Source: Tricholoma matsutake
Taxonomy: Eukaryota; Basidiomycota; Agaricomycetes; Agaricales; Tricholomataceae
Length of the DNA: 64,000 nucleotides
Reading direction: 5' to 3'
NCBI GenBank assembly: GCA_026075535.2
Contig: AP026545.1
Span: 11,098,001-11,162,000 of the forward strand
Of this stretch, positions 23,144 through 34,160 are shown one piece after another (positions within the stretch are counted from its first letter, which is position 1; every line of letters begins with the position of its first letter). Below the pieces are notes generated by a model that saw nothing but the letters and a program-made list of their open reading frames with translations, searched no databases and was not told where the DNA came from. Both the position numbers and the translations under genes were made by a program.

Positions 23144-24158
23144 TGATGATACTTGACCAGGAAACTCAAACAAAACCCACAATAAGGGCTCAAATGGTAT
23201 AACGCTAGTTAGAGGAAGGTTGCAAGGTGGTACTAAATATCACCGCTGTTACCCAAGGCTAGGAAAATGACTCTAGAGGGTGTCCAATGAAGTTCGAAGA
23301 GGTTCGAGAGTATTTGAAGCACTGTGAAAGCGTTCGAGAGAAGTTTGATGAAGTTCAAAGAGGTTTGAGAGAAGTTCGAAGAAGTTTGAGAGACTTTTAG
23401 AGGACGAGAACGATTTTGACGAAGGCTGAGGATAGACTATAAGAATGTAGGAAGGCATCGAGAGGGGATAGGTGATATGTGATAGTTTTGAGAAGCTAGT
23501 ATGAGAAGTTCAAGGAAGTTTGGCATAAAACACTGAACTTCGAGACTAAGTCAAGATGCTTGGACTCAAGAGAATGGCTCTTAAATCAGATGATTGGTGT
23601 GAGAGGACGATCTATTCTGTTGTTCTAAGTAGCTAGTACAAGGCTATATACGTTTGGGAGAGGTGGTACTTAAAAGGAAATAGAACATGAGGAATACATG
23701 AGGCAAGATATAAACAATAAAGAACTTCGCAAATCATAAAATAAATGAAAGATGATAAGAAGGGAAACATATAGAGTCACGATTTATTGTGGGTACCTGT
23801 CCTATTGATCCAATATATCATCAAGACGTCAAAGTGCCACAATTGCATCCTAGAATCCTGTCGTCGTGTCTCCTCGTGTCTGGTGGTGCTCAATATGTGA
23901 TGCACTAACTCATACAAGGTGTGCTGGGCATGTCTGAAGGGCTGTGCTGTAAGCATATGGCAGCCAAAGGCGTTTGAAGTGCTGCGAAGTCGTTTGAACT
24001 TGCTCGAAGTGTTGCAAAGTCATTCGAAATAGTCTCAGAGTGGTCTCACAAGGTTTGTAGGGGTTTGTAGGGGTTTGTAGGGGTTGGGAGCATGTGTGTT
24101 GATGTGTTGATGCCTTTGGAGACCTTCCCAGAGCTTAGTGCGCACAGTGGACCTATCA
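23144..24158 (-). repeat. gypsy B 5' LTR (inverted)
   Basis: 1015 bp, TGATAGG...ATCATCA on the minus strand, matching the 3' LTR at 32204-33258. It has three copies of a 10-bp repeat (CCCCTACAAA on the minus strand, about 24060) where the 3' LTR has six. Confidence 0.85.
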
Positions 24159-24522
24159 CTGAGTACACCAGACATGAGGAGACAAGACATTTCGCTTTTT
24201 GGAACACATTGCAGTGTTTTTGACATCTCCATGATATATTGGAACAATGGGACAAGTATTTTTGATATATTATGCTTCTACATGTTTCCCCTCACATCAT
24301 TTCTCATTTATTTTGTGATTTGGATACTTCTTTATTGTCTTATACCTTGCCTCATGGGAGCCTCATGGCCTTACTTCCTTTTTTAGTACTATTTCCCTAA
24401 AATGTATATAGTCTTGTACTACTATACAACATAAAGAAAAAAGAAAATTGTCACATCAGTCCCTTATATATTGTATTAGTCTAACTCAGGAGTTTCCCTC
24501 TTGAGTTCCAGCACCTCATCTT
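24159..24522 (+). repeat. antisense LTR of family B, segment 2 of 3 (now inverted)
   Basis: This joins the start of gypsy B's 5' LTR to the end of gypsy A's 3' LTR. Its reverse complement continues the family B LTR from 14530, for example the TGTCTCCTCATGTCTGGTG block, which matches 23868-23886. It shows gypsy A and gypsy B both inserted into the same older LTR. Confidence 0.7.
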
Positions 24523-24924
24523 TGTTAGGGCAACACCCACTATCTGCTAGCTAAGACTGTGCGGGTTCTCTCTACAAGAAGGGGTCGGGATCTGCGCACG
24601 TGATGGGGGAACTGATGGTTTTGATGCAAGGGGTTATTAATAGATGAGTTGGTTGAGAAAGGCCTTTCACACCAAAAACATAGGTGGAATACCTAAGAGA
24701 GCACAACTAGGGTCCCCTAGGCATATATTTAGGGTTTATATACTATGTTACATATATTGTACATTGTTGTTACCAATGCACTCATACATGCATGTACATA
24801 TTGATGCGTGCAAAATAAAATTCTCATGCTATCAAAGTGTAGTGTCATTTGGCGTCATGTAGTGTAATTTGACATAATAAAATAAAAATGAAATTTTATT
24901 AGGTAATGGGGTGGTTTCCTAACA
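24523..24924 (-). repeat. gypsy A 3' LTR (inverted)
   Basis: 402 bp in reverse orientation to the copy at 14531. A purine tract (AAAAGGGGGG on the minus strand, about 24929-24938) lies next to it inside the element. Confidence 0.92.
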
Positions 24925-25029
24925 TTACCCCCCTTTTATGCCTCAACTTCCAGGTGAGAAAATATTGTGTTTGTCCCCTCTGTGAAATTTTGGTAAGGCT
25001 GGAATCTCATCCCCTCATACACCATTCTC

Positions 25030-25226
25030 GCAATGTGACGCTGAGCATTCAGATTACGTTTAAAGAATTGGGCGATCGCATTACGCGCTCACTTACATTT
25101 CTCTTCGGGTTCCCATGAATTATTTTTGTCGGTATAGTTTTTCCACTTTATTAAGAACTCCAATTTGTTCCGTCGAAGATGTGAGTCTAGAATTTCTTCA
25201 ACTATGTATTCTGGAGCACCTTCTAC
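25030..25226 (-). pseudogene. gypsy A integrase chromodomain
   Basis: The minus strand reads PEYIVEEILDSHLRRNKLEF, then LIKWKNYTDKNNSWEPEE, the aromatic-cage and fold pattern of a chromodomain (Y...W...W). Chromodomains at the end of integrase steer chromoviruses to histone-marked chromatin. One stop follows the domain. This places gypsy A in the chromovirus lineage. Confidence 0.85.
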
Positions 25227-25502
25227 TATTATCGGAGGTTGCGGAGTAGTTTGTTGGCCAGGAATAGTGGGCAGGCAGTAAGGGCATATGTGGGATACAT
25301 TAATCTTGGGATCAATCTTGAATGATCAGGGTAATTTTAGCACTACCACATTAGGCGAGATCACTTTAGAGATTGCATATGGGCCAACTTGTTTCTCCAT
25401 AAGTTTCCTCAAAGGTCGTGGAATATTCAGGTCCTTGGTACTTAGCCACACCAAGTCACCAACTTTGTACTCTGGAGCGCATGCTCGAGTACGATCCATG
25501 TG

Positions 25503-26582
25503 TCACATCATGTCATCACATGCTTTCTCCAATGCTGCCTCTGCTTCCTCTTGTACCTTTTGCATCTTAGATACAAAGTCTTCTACTGACTGTACTTTGA
25601 CTTCCCTTCTGGGTTCTACACCCATGCAAGGATGGTATCCATAATTCGCAAAAAAGGGTGACATATGAGTAGCCAAATGGAATTTGTTATTGTGGGAAAA
25701 TTCGGCAATTGCCAGCCATTCAGGCCAGCCAGTTTGTCGGTAGTTGACAAACATATGTAGGTACTGCTCCAACTCCTGTTTCATTCTCTCTGTCTGCCCA
25801 TCAGTCTGCAGGTGATATGCCGTAGATAGTTTAGTTTGAATTCCCAATATGTTGTTCAGTTCTTGCATAAACGTGGAAGCAAATTGTGGTCCATGATCAG
25901 AGATAACAGTATCAGGTAACCCATGTAACCGCCATACCTAATTTAGATAGAGGTGCACCAAGCCTAATGATGAGGTTTCTGTAGTAGTAGGAATAATATG
26001 GACCTCCTTCGTGAAGTGGTCACATACTACAAATATTGCATCATACCCTTGAGCCTTGGGTAATCCAGTAATAAAATCCACAGATATATCTTGCCACAGC
26101 ACTTTAGGTATAGGGTTCAGCATTAATTTTCCTGCAGGTTTTTCTGGAAATTTCTTCCCCCTCATGCACGTATCACATCCATCCACATACCCCAACACAT
26201 ACTTTGAAATTCCGGGCCACCAATAATTTCTCATTACTAATTCCAACATCTTCCATCTTCCTGGGTGTCCAGCAGTCGGCGTATTATGATGTAACCGGAC
26301 AATCTCCCTTTGCAAATCCTGATCCTTTGGTACATACACTTTTCCTCGAAACAACACCAACCCTTGTTCCTCAGCCCATTCATCTCCTTTGATATTACCT
26401 TTCTTCTCTCCCTTCAGAGCTTTCATGGCTTCCACTACTTCATCATCCATTTCCAAACATTGTCTAATTTTAGACAACATTTCTGTTTCCGAGCTATCTA
26501 TTAATAGATGCCCTTGATGCATAGCACAAATGCAAAAGTATTTGGGTTTGAGTAAGGTAACATTCTTATTGTCCTCCTCCAC
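25503..26582 (-). pseudogene. gypsy A integrase
   Basis: Two minus frames (25938-26582 and 25503-25868) carry the zinc-binding motif (LHHNTPTAGHPG with CDTCMRGKK), the first core aspartate in WQDISVDFITGLP and the second core segment through TAYHLQTDGQTERMKQELEQ. That segment contains the glutamate. The central aspartate region falls in the gap between the frames. A stop near 25935 separates them. Confidence 0.85.
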
Positions 26583-27764
26583 CCCCTTTTATGATCAATA
26601 CATCTGGATAATGCATCTGCTTTCCTCATTAAGCTTCCCGCTTTGTGGACCAAGTGAAAATTGAAATGTGATAGGAATAGTGCCCAACGCACTTGCCAGT
26701 GATTAAGCTTTTTAGCGGACATGAAGTATTGCAGATTTTGATGATCCATCCAGATCTCAATCTGATGCATACATCCCTCCAAATAATGCCTCCACACCTC
26801 CAACACTCATATTATCCCCAACATCTCTTTGTCATGCACATCATAATTCCTCTCCACATCATTCAATTCTTGGGACAAATATGCACAAGGATGCCATTTG
26901 TCATCTTCACACAGCATTGATAATACTGCTCCAGTAGCAAAATTGGATGCATCGGATTCCACTTGCAAAGGGCATGTGAAATCTACTGGGGCTAATATTG
27001 GTCCCTCCACAAACTTTCTCTTCAACTCCTCAAACACTGTCTGCTGCTGCTCTCCCCACCTCCATACTACTCCCTTTCATGTAAGGTTATGTAAGGGTGT
27101 GGCAATTTTAGAAAAATTGTGCACAAAGTGACGATAGTAATTTGCGAGTCCCAAGAAGGCTTGAACCTCCTTGATACGGGTGGGCACAGGCCAATCTGTG
27201 ATTTCCTGTACCTTGATTGGATCCATTTTGATCCCATCAGGGCCAATCAATAATCCTAGGAACTCAATCTCGCTTGCCCCAAACACACACTTCTCCGGTT
27301 TCAAAAATAGATCATTCTCCGCTAACCTCCATAGCACCTCCTGCACTATCGCCTCATGATTTTCTTCATCCTCCGTGAATATCAGAATGTCGTCAATAAA
27401 TATTATTACCATGCCTTTGTCTATTACATCCTTGAAAATGACGTTCATCATATTTTGGAAGGTCAGGGGACTATTAGTCATCCCAAAAAACATGACAAGC
27501 GGCTCAAAGGATCCTCGACGTGTGGCAAATGCAGCCTTCCACTCATCTCCTTTCTTTATTCATACATTGTTGTATCCCCATCGTAAATCCAATTTTGTAA
27601 AGACCTTGGCTTTTCCCACCTTGTCAATTATTTCTGAGAACAACAGCAGGGGGTATGCATTCTTCACTGTCCACTCATTCAGATACCTATAATCTGTACA
27701 CATCCTCTTCCTTTGGTCTTTCTTTGGCATGAAGAATATTGGTGATGTCTGCAGTGATTTCAAA
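26501..27764 (-). pseudogene. gypsy A reverse transcriptase and RNase H
   Basis: Minus frames give the RT start ([20 protein letters not shown], at about 27740), the palm with FIDDILIFTEDE at about 27400 and the thumb block EVQAFLGLANYYRHFVHNFS at about 27140. RNase H begins with PLQVESDASNFATGAVLS near 26980 and ends with FHLVHKAGSLMRKADALSR near 26630. F-I-D-D is the expected form in this lineage. Stops at about 27557, 27075 and 26806 break the reading. Confidence 0.87.
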
Positions 27765-27766
27765 GG

Positions 27767-28216
27767 TCATATGTATCCTTTGCGCAATTGCTCCTTCAGG
27801 AATGCATCCACTTCTTCTTGTTCCATCGGAGATAATGGATATACCTTTGATTTCTTCGGCACAAACCCTGGCTTCATCTCAATTGCATGATCCCATGGCT
27901 TCCACACTGGCATTTGCTCAGACTCCTTCTTCTGGAACACTAACAGATATTCATGATACACTTTTGGCACCTCCACTGGCTTCTCCACCTTCACGATATT
28001 CTTGTCCCATGACTGTCCTCCACGAATTGCTCTAAAGGTTTGCTTCTGCTCTTCTTTCTCGATCATGACCGGAACTTCCTCATTTGGCATTTCCTCATCC
28101 TCCACTTCCTCCATTGTAACAGAATACTTCCTTGGATGTTCTTTCTCTTTCTCTTTCCTCTTCTCCTTCTTCATCTTCCTCCCATACACATTACATTTCT
28201 TAGGACAACGAGTCAT
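27767..28216 (-). pseudogene. gypsy A linker between protease and RT
   Basis: This Lys/Glu-rich minus frame leads into the conserved entry to RT, with KVYHEYLLVFQKKESEQMP and DHAIEMKPGFVPKKSKVYPL, the usual segment before the fingers. The frame upstream is interrupted by a solo LTR at 28265-28666. Confidence 0.8.
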
Positions 28217-28264
28217 TTGTACTTTCCCAGTTTTCCAATCAATTTCAGGATTATGCCTCCATAA

Positions 28265-28666
28265 TGTTAGTAAACCACCCCATTACCTAATAAAATTTCA
28301 TTTTTATTTTATTATGTCAAATTACACTACATGATGCCAAATGACACTACACTCTGATAGCATGAGAATTTTATTTCACATGCATCAATATGTATGCGCA
28401 TGTACGAGTGCGTCAGTAACAACAATGTACAATATATTTAACATAGTATATAAACCCTAAATATATGCCTAGGGGACCCCAGTTGTGTTCTCTTAGGTAT
28501 TCCACCTATGTTTTCGGTGTGAAAGGCCTTTGTCAACAAGCTCACCTATAAATAACCCCTCGCATCAAAACCATCAGTTCCCCCATCACATGTGTGGATC
28601 CCGCCCCCTTCTTGTAGAGAGAACCTGCACGGTCTTAGCTAGCAGATAGTGGGTGTTGCCCTAACA
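28265..28666 (+). mobile_element. solo LTR of the gypsy A family inside gypsy A
   Basis: A full 402-bp LTR in the opposite orientation to its host element, flanked by CATAA at 28260-28264 and 28667-28671. The perfect 5-bp duplication shows a separate insertion that later lost its interior by LTR recombination. Confidence 0.9.
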
Positions 28667-28728
28667 CATAACCATGGACATCCTATTATTAGATTGATTT
28701 TCCCAAGATTGCACACTTCAAATACGGC

Positions 28729-28965
28729 TCACTCCTGATGCTCCTGATACTTTAGTACCATAGTCACCTCCTCCTTGATAGTTCCTCCATGATTGACTGT
28801 TCCATCAATATTGTACACCATTATAGGCTGCGCCAGCTTGCGTGTGTTAATACTGTTTCCAGTAATTAAGGACCAATTAATGAATAATCCTGTAGCACCA
28901 CTATCAAGCAACACTTCCACATCAATTGCTGCATGTGTGTCCACTGTCTTCAGTCCCACAGTCAA
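28729..28965 (-). pseudogene. gypsy A aspartic protease
   Basis: The minus frame shows VEVLLDSGATGLFINWSLI, a retropepsin active site with D-S-G-A intact, and the fold continues to about 28730. It would process Gag-Pol. It is separated from RT by the solo LTR insertion. Confidence 0.82.
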
Positions 28966-29299
28966 GGTGATTTTGGGTTCTATTCATGCAGAGCAAATAA
29001 AGAATTTAGGGGTTTTCGGAAATGACGTGTGACAATTTTCTTTGTCACGTGATTGACAACAGTTGTACTCCTCTTCATCACGTGATTCAGAACAGTTGTA
29101 CTCCTCCTTGATTTCTTTTTCTGGTTTGCTCTGGGTTTCCTCGGATACTAATACATTGTAACGATTCTGGGTCACCAATGGGGAAACCTTCACTAGGACT
29201 CTTCCACAAAATTCTTCTGCCTGCCTTCCTCCAGCTTCACTTCCTTGATTGTAGCTTCCCTAATCTTTCTTTTCTCCCTAATCTTTCTTTTCTGCCTAC

Positions 29300-29673
29300 A
29301 ATTCCTAGAAATGTGTCCTAACTGCCCACAGTTAAAACATTTAAGTGGGGCTCATCTCCCCACTTGATCAACCTCCATTGCCTCTGCTGGTGCTGCTGAT
29401 TCTGTAACTATAGGTGTCACTGCCATGGCCGGTGGCTGTGCCCTCAGAGCTTGCACATGAGGCGCCTTTCCTTTCTCAGACTTTCCTCCTGATGACTTTC
29501 CAAATTTACTACTTCCATACATCAACTTTGACTCCACCTGTTCCTGCCAATATTGCTGGTCAAGGCGCATTGCCCAATTATACCACTCATCCAACTTCTC
29601 TGGCATAGAAGGTAGTCGGTAGATAGACTTGAATAAAGAGGGATTTAATCCCTTGGGGACTGGATCTTTGAAG
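29300..29673 (-). pseudogene. gypsy A Gag, C-terminal part
   Basis: From 29673 the minus strand reads FKDPVPKGLNPSLF and then LPSMPEKLDEWYNWAMRLDQ, continuing the Gag core left off at 16073. A CCHC-like knuckle follows near 29345-29295 (CFNCGQLGHISRNC). Typical Gag would run straight across the junction, so few bases were lost at the breakpoint. Confidence 0.8.
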
Positions 29674-30510
29674 ATATCATTTGTAGATGGGGTTCACTAT
29701 ATGAAATCGTGAGTAATAATGGATCAGCATTCATCGCAGCGTTGGAGTACCTTTCAAAATGATATCATATTAACCATATTTGAATTAGTGGCTACAATTC
29801 TCATGCGAATGGGATTGTCGAACGAGCTCACTTTGATATTCGACAATCGTTATTCAAAGCAGTCGATGGAGATCAGAGCAAATGGTCAGCTGGAGCACAC
29901 TCAGTGTTTTGGGCAGAACGAGTTACAGTTCATAGATCCATGGGTTGCTCTCCTTACTTTGCAATTACAGGATCACATCCCCTAATCCCACTCAACATCT
30001 CCGAAGCAACATACTTGCAACCCCCTCCCGATTCTATCTTATCGACAACCGATCTCATCGCTCAAAGAGCAATAGCACTACAGAAATGATCATCCAACCT
30101 CGAAATTCTGTATTCAAAAGTCTATACTGCTCGACTCAAAGCTGCAAAATGTTTCGAACTCATTCACAAATGAACAATGCACAACTACGACTTCGAAAAA
30201 GGCAACCTGGTCCTACTTCGCAACACACAAATTGAGAAATCTCTCAATCATAAGATGCGACCTCGATATTTAGGTCCCCTCATCATCATCGATCAAAACT
30301 ATGGAGGAGCCTACATCATCTGCAAACTTGATGGATCAGCATTTCATTGACCAGTCGCAGCCTTCCAAGTCCTTCCCTATTTTGCACAAAAATCAATTCC
30401 CCTGCCACCCAACTTCCTCAATATCGACTCCGAACGTCTCGAAAAACTTTGAAACACTTCAAACATCAACGAAGATATCCCTGAAGACCTTCTGGACTTT
30501 GAAGACGAAT
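29674..30510 (+). pseudogene. gypsy B integrase, C-terminal half
   Basis: Plus-strand frames continue the core with IICRWGSLYEIVSNNGSAF. Then, after shifts, SHANGIVERAHFDIRQSLFK carries the glutamate in the G-I-V-E-R motif, followed by KWSAGAHSVFWAERVTVHRS and the C-terminal block near 30200-30400 (NLVLLRNTQIEK, RPRYLGPL). Several stops occur. No chromodomain is seen, so this lineage differs from gypsy A. Confidence 0.8.
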
Positions 30511-30758
30511 AGTTATTTCTTTTTCCATGTTCGCAATCACTTACCTATGACTTCGACTTCTTTTAGTGTACAATACAAGTTGCGATATCACATTATAGCG
30601 TGGTCACGTGAACTCCAAAAATGGTTTTTTGGCTATGATGATCTACTGAGCCTTTCCCTTATTTTCTCTCTTTCTTTTATTTTCTCATTGCTACTTTTTG
30701 AGACTCACGACATATTGTTTCAAATAAAGAAAAATACTGCAAAGTTTTTCTCTCTATT

Positions 30759-32065
30759 CTACTCTTCTAACATTTCCTCCACTACTTCTATCTGCCTACA
30801 CAAGACCTCCAATTCAACCTTCATCCCTGCCAATTTCTTCATGAGGATCTGGCAATGCATCACCCACTCCCCATCCACAGCCTCAGCCTCCTCGAATCCC
30901 TGCACTTCCTTCCCTTTTGCCTTTGCCTTTCCCTTCGACAACTTTTTTTTCTCCTTAGAAGGTCTCAAAGGTCCTGCGACTGGTTCAATGTCAGCGATGG
31001 GGCCTACTACGCAAATCCGAGGCACTTTTGATCCAAAAATAGGTTAGCATACACTATGAAATTATTTCGAATGAGTTTCATACCAGGTTTTGGGCGTGTC
31101 GCCTGCTTCAACTCCTCGCTCTTCACTACCCCGACTCTTGGTGCCTCACCTTTACGAATCCCCCTCCTTGACATCCCTTCCCAATAGCATCCTTGCACCT
31201 CATTGGTGCATTTTGTACATTTTGGGGCCTCTTCATCGACGATACAATGTGGCTGGGATCTCATCCCAGCACATCAATCACACTATGAAATTGTTAGCAG
31301 TCTGAAAAATGTTCAAAGTCAAACAAGAAAACTTACTGGACCTTTGAAGTCAAGGAGTCCACTTGTCACAAACTTTACCCACTTCACTGCTAATGCATCC
31401 TCATCGAGCTCATCCTCCCCATCATCGTTCACATTGATGTCTGCTAACTTCCACTTCCCTATCCTGATGGTAGGCAGTTCCTCCTCTTTGTCTTCATCAG
31501 CAGCCTCTGCCCTCTTGATGGCTTTAGCCTCAGCTGCAAATTCCATGTTCCATCTCAGCAACTCCTTCTTCAAGAGGGTTTTTGCATGAAACTCAGCAAG
31601 AGCCAAGCTGCAAGCCTTGGTGAGCTCTGCCTGTCAAAGGTCCAGTTTTGCCTGTTGAGCATCCGCTGCTGCTCGATGAACCTCCTCTTCTGCCTCCTGA
31701 ACCCACTTCACTTTGGCCAACTGCTCCTCCCTCTCCACTTCCTCCTTCAAGTCCAAAAATAGAAGGGTGCAACCCCACAAAAGCCATTTGCACTGCGCCA
31801 GAGGTTTGTACAGTTTGAAGACCTCGTTAACGACCTTTTGGACAGTGGTATCACATTCCTCACCCAGGTTATCTGCCAATTCATTGTACTTGGCCTAAAT
31901 GAAATGCTTTAGCCCTCTAAACAGTGAAATGAACTTGAAACTTACCATCTTCTCACAAAACTCCTTTCCCCATACTTCAAAATCCAAATCCTCGGCAACG
32001 GAGGGTTCAGGCATTGCTTTCACATAATCCAGCACCTCATTGTTGAGATCAGCAAGGAGAGACAT
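30759..32065 (-). pseudogene. antisense four-exon gene in gypsy B: six-cysteine, coiled-coil protein
   Basis: Four minus-strand exons stay in one frame when three introns are removed: 32065-31946 (40 codons), 31894-31337, 31282-31084 and 31024-30759. Introns are 51, 53 and 59 nt with GTAAGT, GTAAGT and GTATGA donors and AG acceptors. The product is about 380 residues: a helical N-terminal half rich in Glu and Lys, an acidic stretch, a C-x2-C-x8-C-x8-C-x2-C-x6-C cluster in exon 3, a GKAKAKGKE segment and a leucine-rich coiled coil at the end. Two in-frame TGA codons (31636-31634 and 31276-31274, the latter within the cluster) make this copy a recent pseudogene. The same cysteine spacing, GK repeat and coiled coil occur in the 55.4-63 kb gene. 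The cluster resembles fungal zinc clusters, but DNA binding is only inference. Confidence 0.75.
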
Positions 32066-32203
32066 GATGAAAAGCAACTATCGAGAGTGTAGGTTGATGA
32101 AGGAGAACAAGAAGTTTTGTTTACAGCTTCAACATGATCATGCATTTCACATGTGACTCCGATTGGCTGACTGGGACAGTCAGGATTTCAGTAAGGGGGA
32201 GGG

Positions 32204-33258
32204 TGATAGGTCCACCGTGCACACTAAACTCTGGGAAGGTCTCCAAAGGCATCAACACATCAACACACACACTCCCAACCCCTATGAACCCCTATGAACC
32301 CCTATGAACCCCTATGAACCCCTATGAACCCCTATGAACCTTGTGAGACCACTCCGAGACTATTTCAAATGACTTCAAACAACTTCAAACAACTTTGCAA
32401 CACTTTGAGCAAGTTCAAACGACTTCGCAGCACCTCAAACGCCTTTGGCTGCCATATGCTTACTGCACAGCCCTTCAGACACACCCAGCACACCTTGTAT
32501 GAGTTAGTGCATCACATATCGAGCACCACCAGACACGAGGAGACATGACAACGGGATTCTAGGACACAATTGTGGCACTTTGACATCTTGATGATATATT
32601 GGATCAATAGGACAGGTACCCGCAATAAATCGTGACTCTATACATTTCCCTTCTTATCATCTTTCATTTATTTTATGATTTGCAAAGTTTTTTATTGTTT
32701 ATATCTTGCCTCATGTATTCCTCATGTTCTATTTCCTTTTAAGTACCACCTCTCCCAAACATATATAGCCTTGTACTAGCTACTTAGAACAACAAATCAG
32801 ATCGTCCTCTCACACCAATCGTCTGATTTAAGAGCCATTCTCTTGAGCCCAAGCATCTCAACTTAGTCTCAAAGTTCAGTGTTTTACACCAAACTTCCTC
32901 GAACTTCTCATACTAGCTTCTCAAAACTATTGCATATCACCTATCCCCTCTCGATGCCTTCCTACATTCTTATAGTCTATCCTCGGCCTTCATTGAAATT
33001 GTTCTTGTCCTCTAAAAGTCTCTCAAACTTCTCTCAAACCTCTTCGAACTTCATCAAACTTCTCTCAAACACCTTTGCAGTGCTTCGAATACTCTTGAAC
33101 CTCTTTGAACTTCATTGGACACCCTCTAGAGTTGTTTTCCTAGCCTTGGGTAACAGCAGTGATATTTAGTACCACCTTGCAACCTTCCTCTAACTAGCAT
33201 TATACCATTTGAGCCCTTATTGTGGGTTTTGTTTGGGTTTCCTGGTCGAGTATCATCA
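32204..33258 (+). repeat. gypsy B 3' LTR
   Basis: 1055 bp, TGATAGG...ATCATCA. It contains six copies of CCCCTATGAA at 32279-32338. Many indels separate it from the 5' LTR, so the insertion is old. Confidence 0.85.
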
Positions 33259-33525
33259 TTGGCATGCAATGTGGCAATGTGTAGCAAGTGTGGGATGTGT
33301 GTCCGAATGTCAGGGGAATTGTATTATGGCAGCTGAAGGCATACCAAGAATTTCAAAGTGTTGTGAAGAATTTCAAAGCATTTCAAAGCATCGTGGAGCA
33401 TTTCAGAGGCATTTCGCAACTTCATAGAACTTCACACATGTTCATAGAAATTCATAGTGTTGGGGGGGATGTGTCAGAGTGTGTGGGAACATTTCCAGAG
33501 CTTGGAGGACAAGGTGGACTTATCA
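33259..33525 (-). repeat. antisense LTR of family B, segment 3 of 3
   Basis: This continues the LTR whose other parts are 14164-14530 and 24159-24522, ending GGACTTATCA at 33525 like the LTR start read in reverse. It is diverged but keeps landmarks such as TATGGCAGC and TTTCCAGAGCTT. Confidence 0.65.
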
Positions 33526-34160
33526 ATGAACGCCAACACCAATGAATGCCAGCATCCAGGATGCCACCAAAAATGAACCCACACAATGTGGTATGTTTGT
33601 TGTTGTTATTGTTGATTTCTTTCTTTCACTAACCAACCTGATCTCTTTTTTAGATTCTTACCTCTTTGTAATGACAACAATGACCACTGATGCCTACCAC
33701 CACCCCCTACACCGCTGCTGCGAGCCTCTGCTCACAGGGTGGCAACGGGTCCTGTTCCTGGACCATGACCGGTGCCACATCACACAACACCACCACCCAC
33801 CTGCCAGCCACTGCTCATAGGGGGCAATGGAGGTGCTGATGGTGAATGGCGCCATGTCAACCCAGCCCATTGGGATGATGAACGACAACAAACAGGGAGG
33901 GGCCAACAAATGACAGGGAGAGGACAACAAATGATGACAAAAATGAGGGACAATGAGCAACAATGCGGGAATGACAAACAACAATGTAGGCACAATGAAC
34001 AAAATTGCAAGGATGACAGATAACAATGCAGGGATGAGGCTGACAACAACAAATACCCAGGACAACATATGATGCCCCACTCTCGCTACAAATGCAAGAT
34101 AGTGGGGTGTTTCTTTTTTTTCTTTCTTTTTTTTCTTTCTTTTTTTTCTTTCATTGTGAT
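33526..34160 (+). repeat. element D right cargo: palindromes, intron-like unit and pyrimidine tract
   Basis: An intron-like unit GGTATGTT...CACTAACC...TTTTTTAG (about 33591-33654) is followed by palindromes GAGCCTCTGCTCA (about 33724) and CAGCCACTGCTCA (about 33804). Next come A/C/G-rich repeats of ACAATGNGGGATGAC type (33930-34040) and a tract of TTTC plus T-runs repeated three times (34107-34152). Confidence 0.55.

Larger units (their letters stand above)
16074..24158 (-). mobile_element. gypsy B, left half (inverted): 5' LTR, Gag, protease, RT, RNase H, integrase start
   Basis: On the minus strand this reads 5' LTR (24158-23144), primer site, inserted element C (21182-23122), leader, Gag, protease, reverse transcriptase, RNase H and the zinc-binding part of integrase, stopping at 16074. 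The rest of integrase, an antisense cargo gene and the 3' LTR lie on the plus strand at 29674-33258. The coding part is full of stops and frameshifts. Confidence 0.83.
24523..29673 (-). mobile_element. gypsy A (chromovirus), right half, inverted
   Basis: On the minus strand this reads C-terminal Gag (29673-29352), zinc knuckle region, protease, [solo LTR at 28265-28666], RT, RNase H, integrase, chromodomain, purine tract and 3' LTR (24924-24523). With the left half at 14531-16073 it makes a complete chromovirus. The switch of strand at both 16073 and 29673 implies inversion of the intervening 13.6 kb. Confidence 0.85.
29674..33258 (+). mobile_element. gypsy B, right half: integrase end, antisense cargo gene, 3' LTR
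   Basis: The plus strand carries the second half of gypsy B integrase (29674-30510), then about 1.7 kb holding a minus-strand gene (32065-30759), a purine tract (AAGGGGGAGGG, 32193-32203) and the 3' LTR. The orientation is opposite to the left half because of the inversion. Confidence 0.83.

Noticed and set aside
14531..28666. LTR-LTR recombination between inverted gypsy A LTRs as the cause of the inversion
   Set aside because: The strand switches fall in Gag of A and integrase of B, not in the LTRs, and the LTR at 28265 has its own target duplication.
32279..32338. CCCCTATGAA tandem considered as telomere-like or centromere-related
   Set aside because: It lies inside a gypsy LTR with a matching shorter array in the other LTR and does not resemble fungal telomere repeats.
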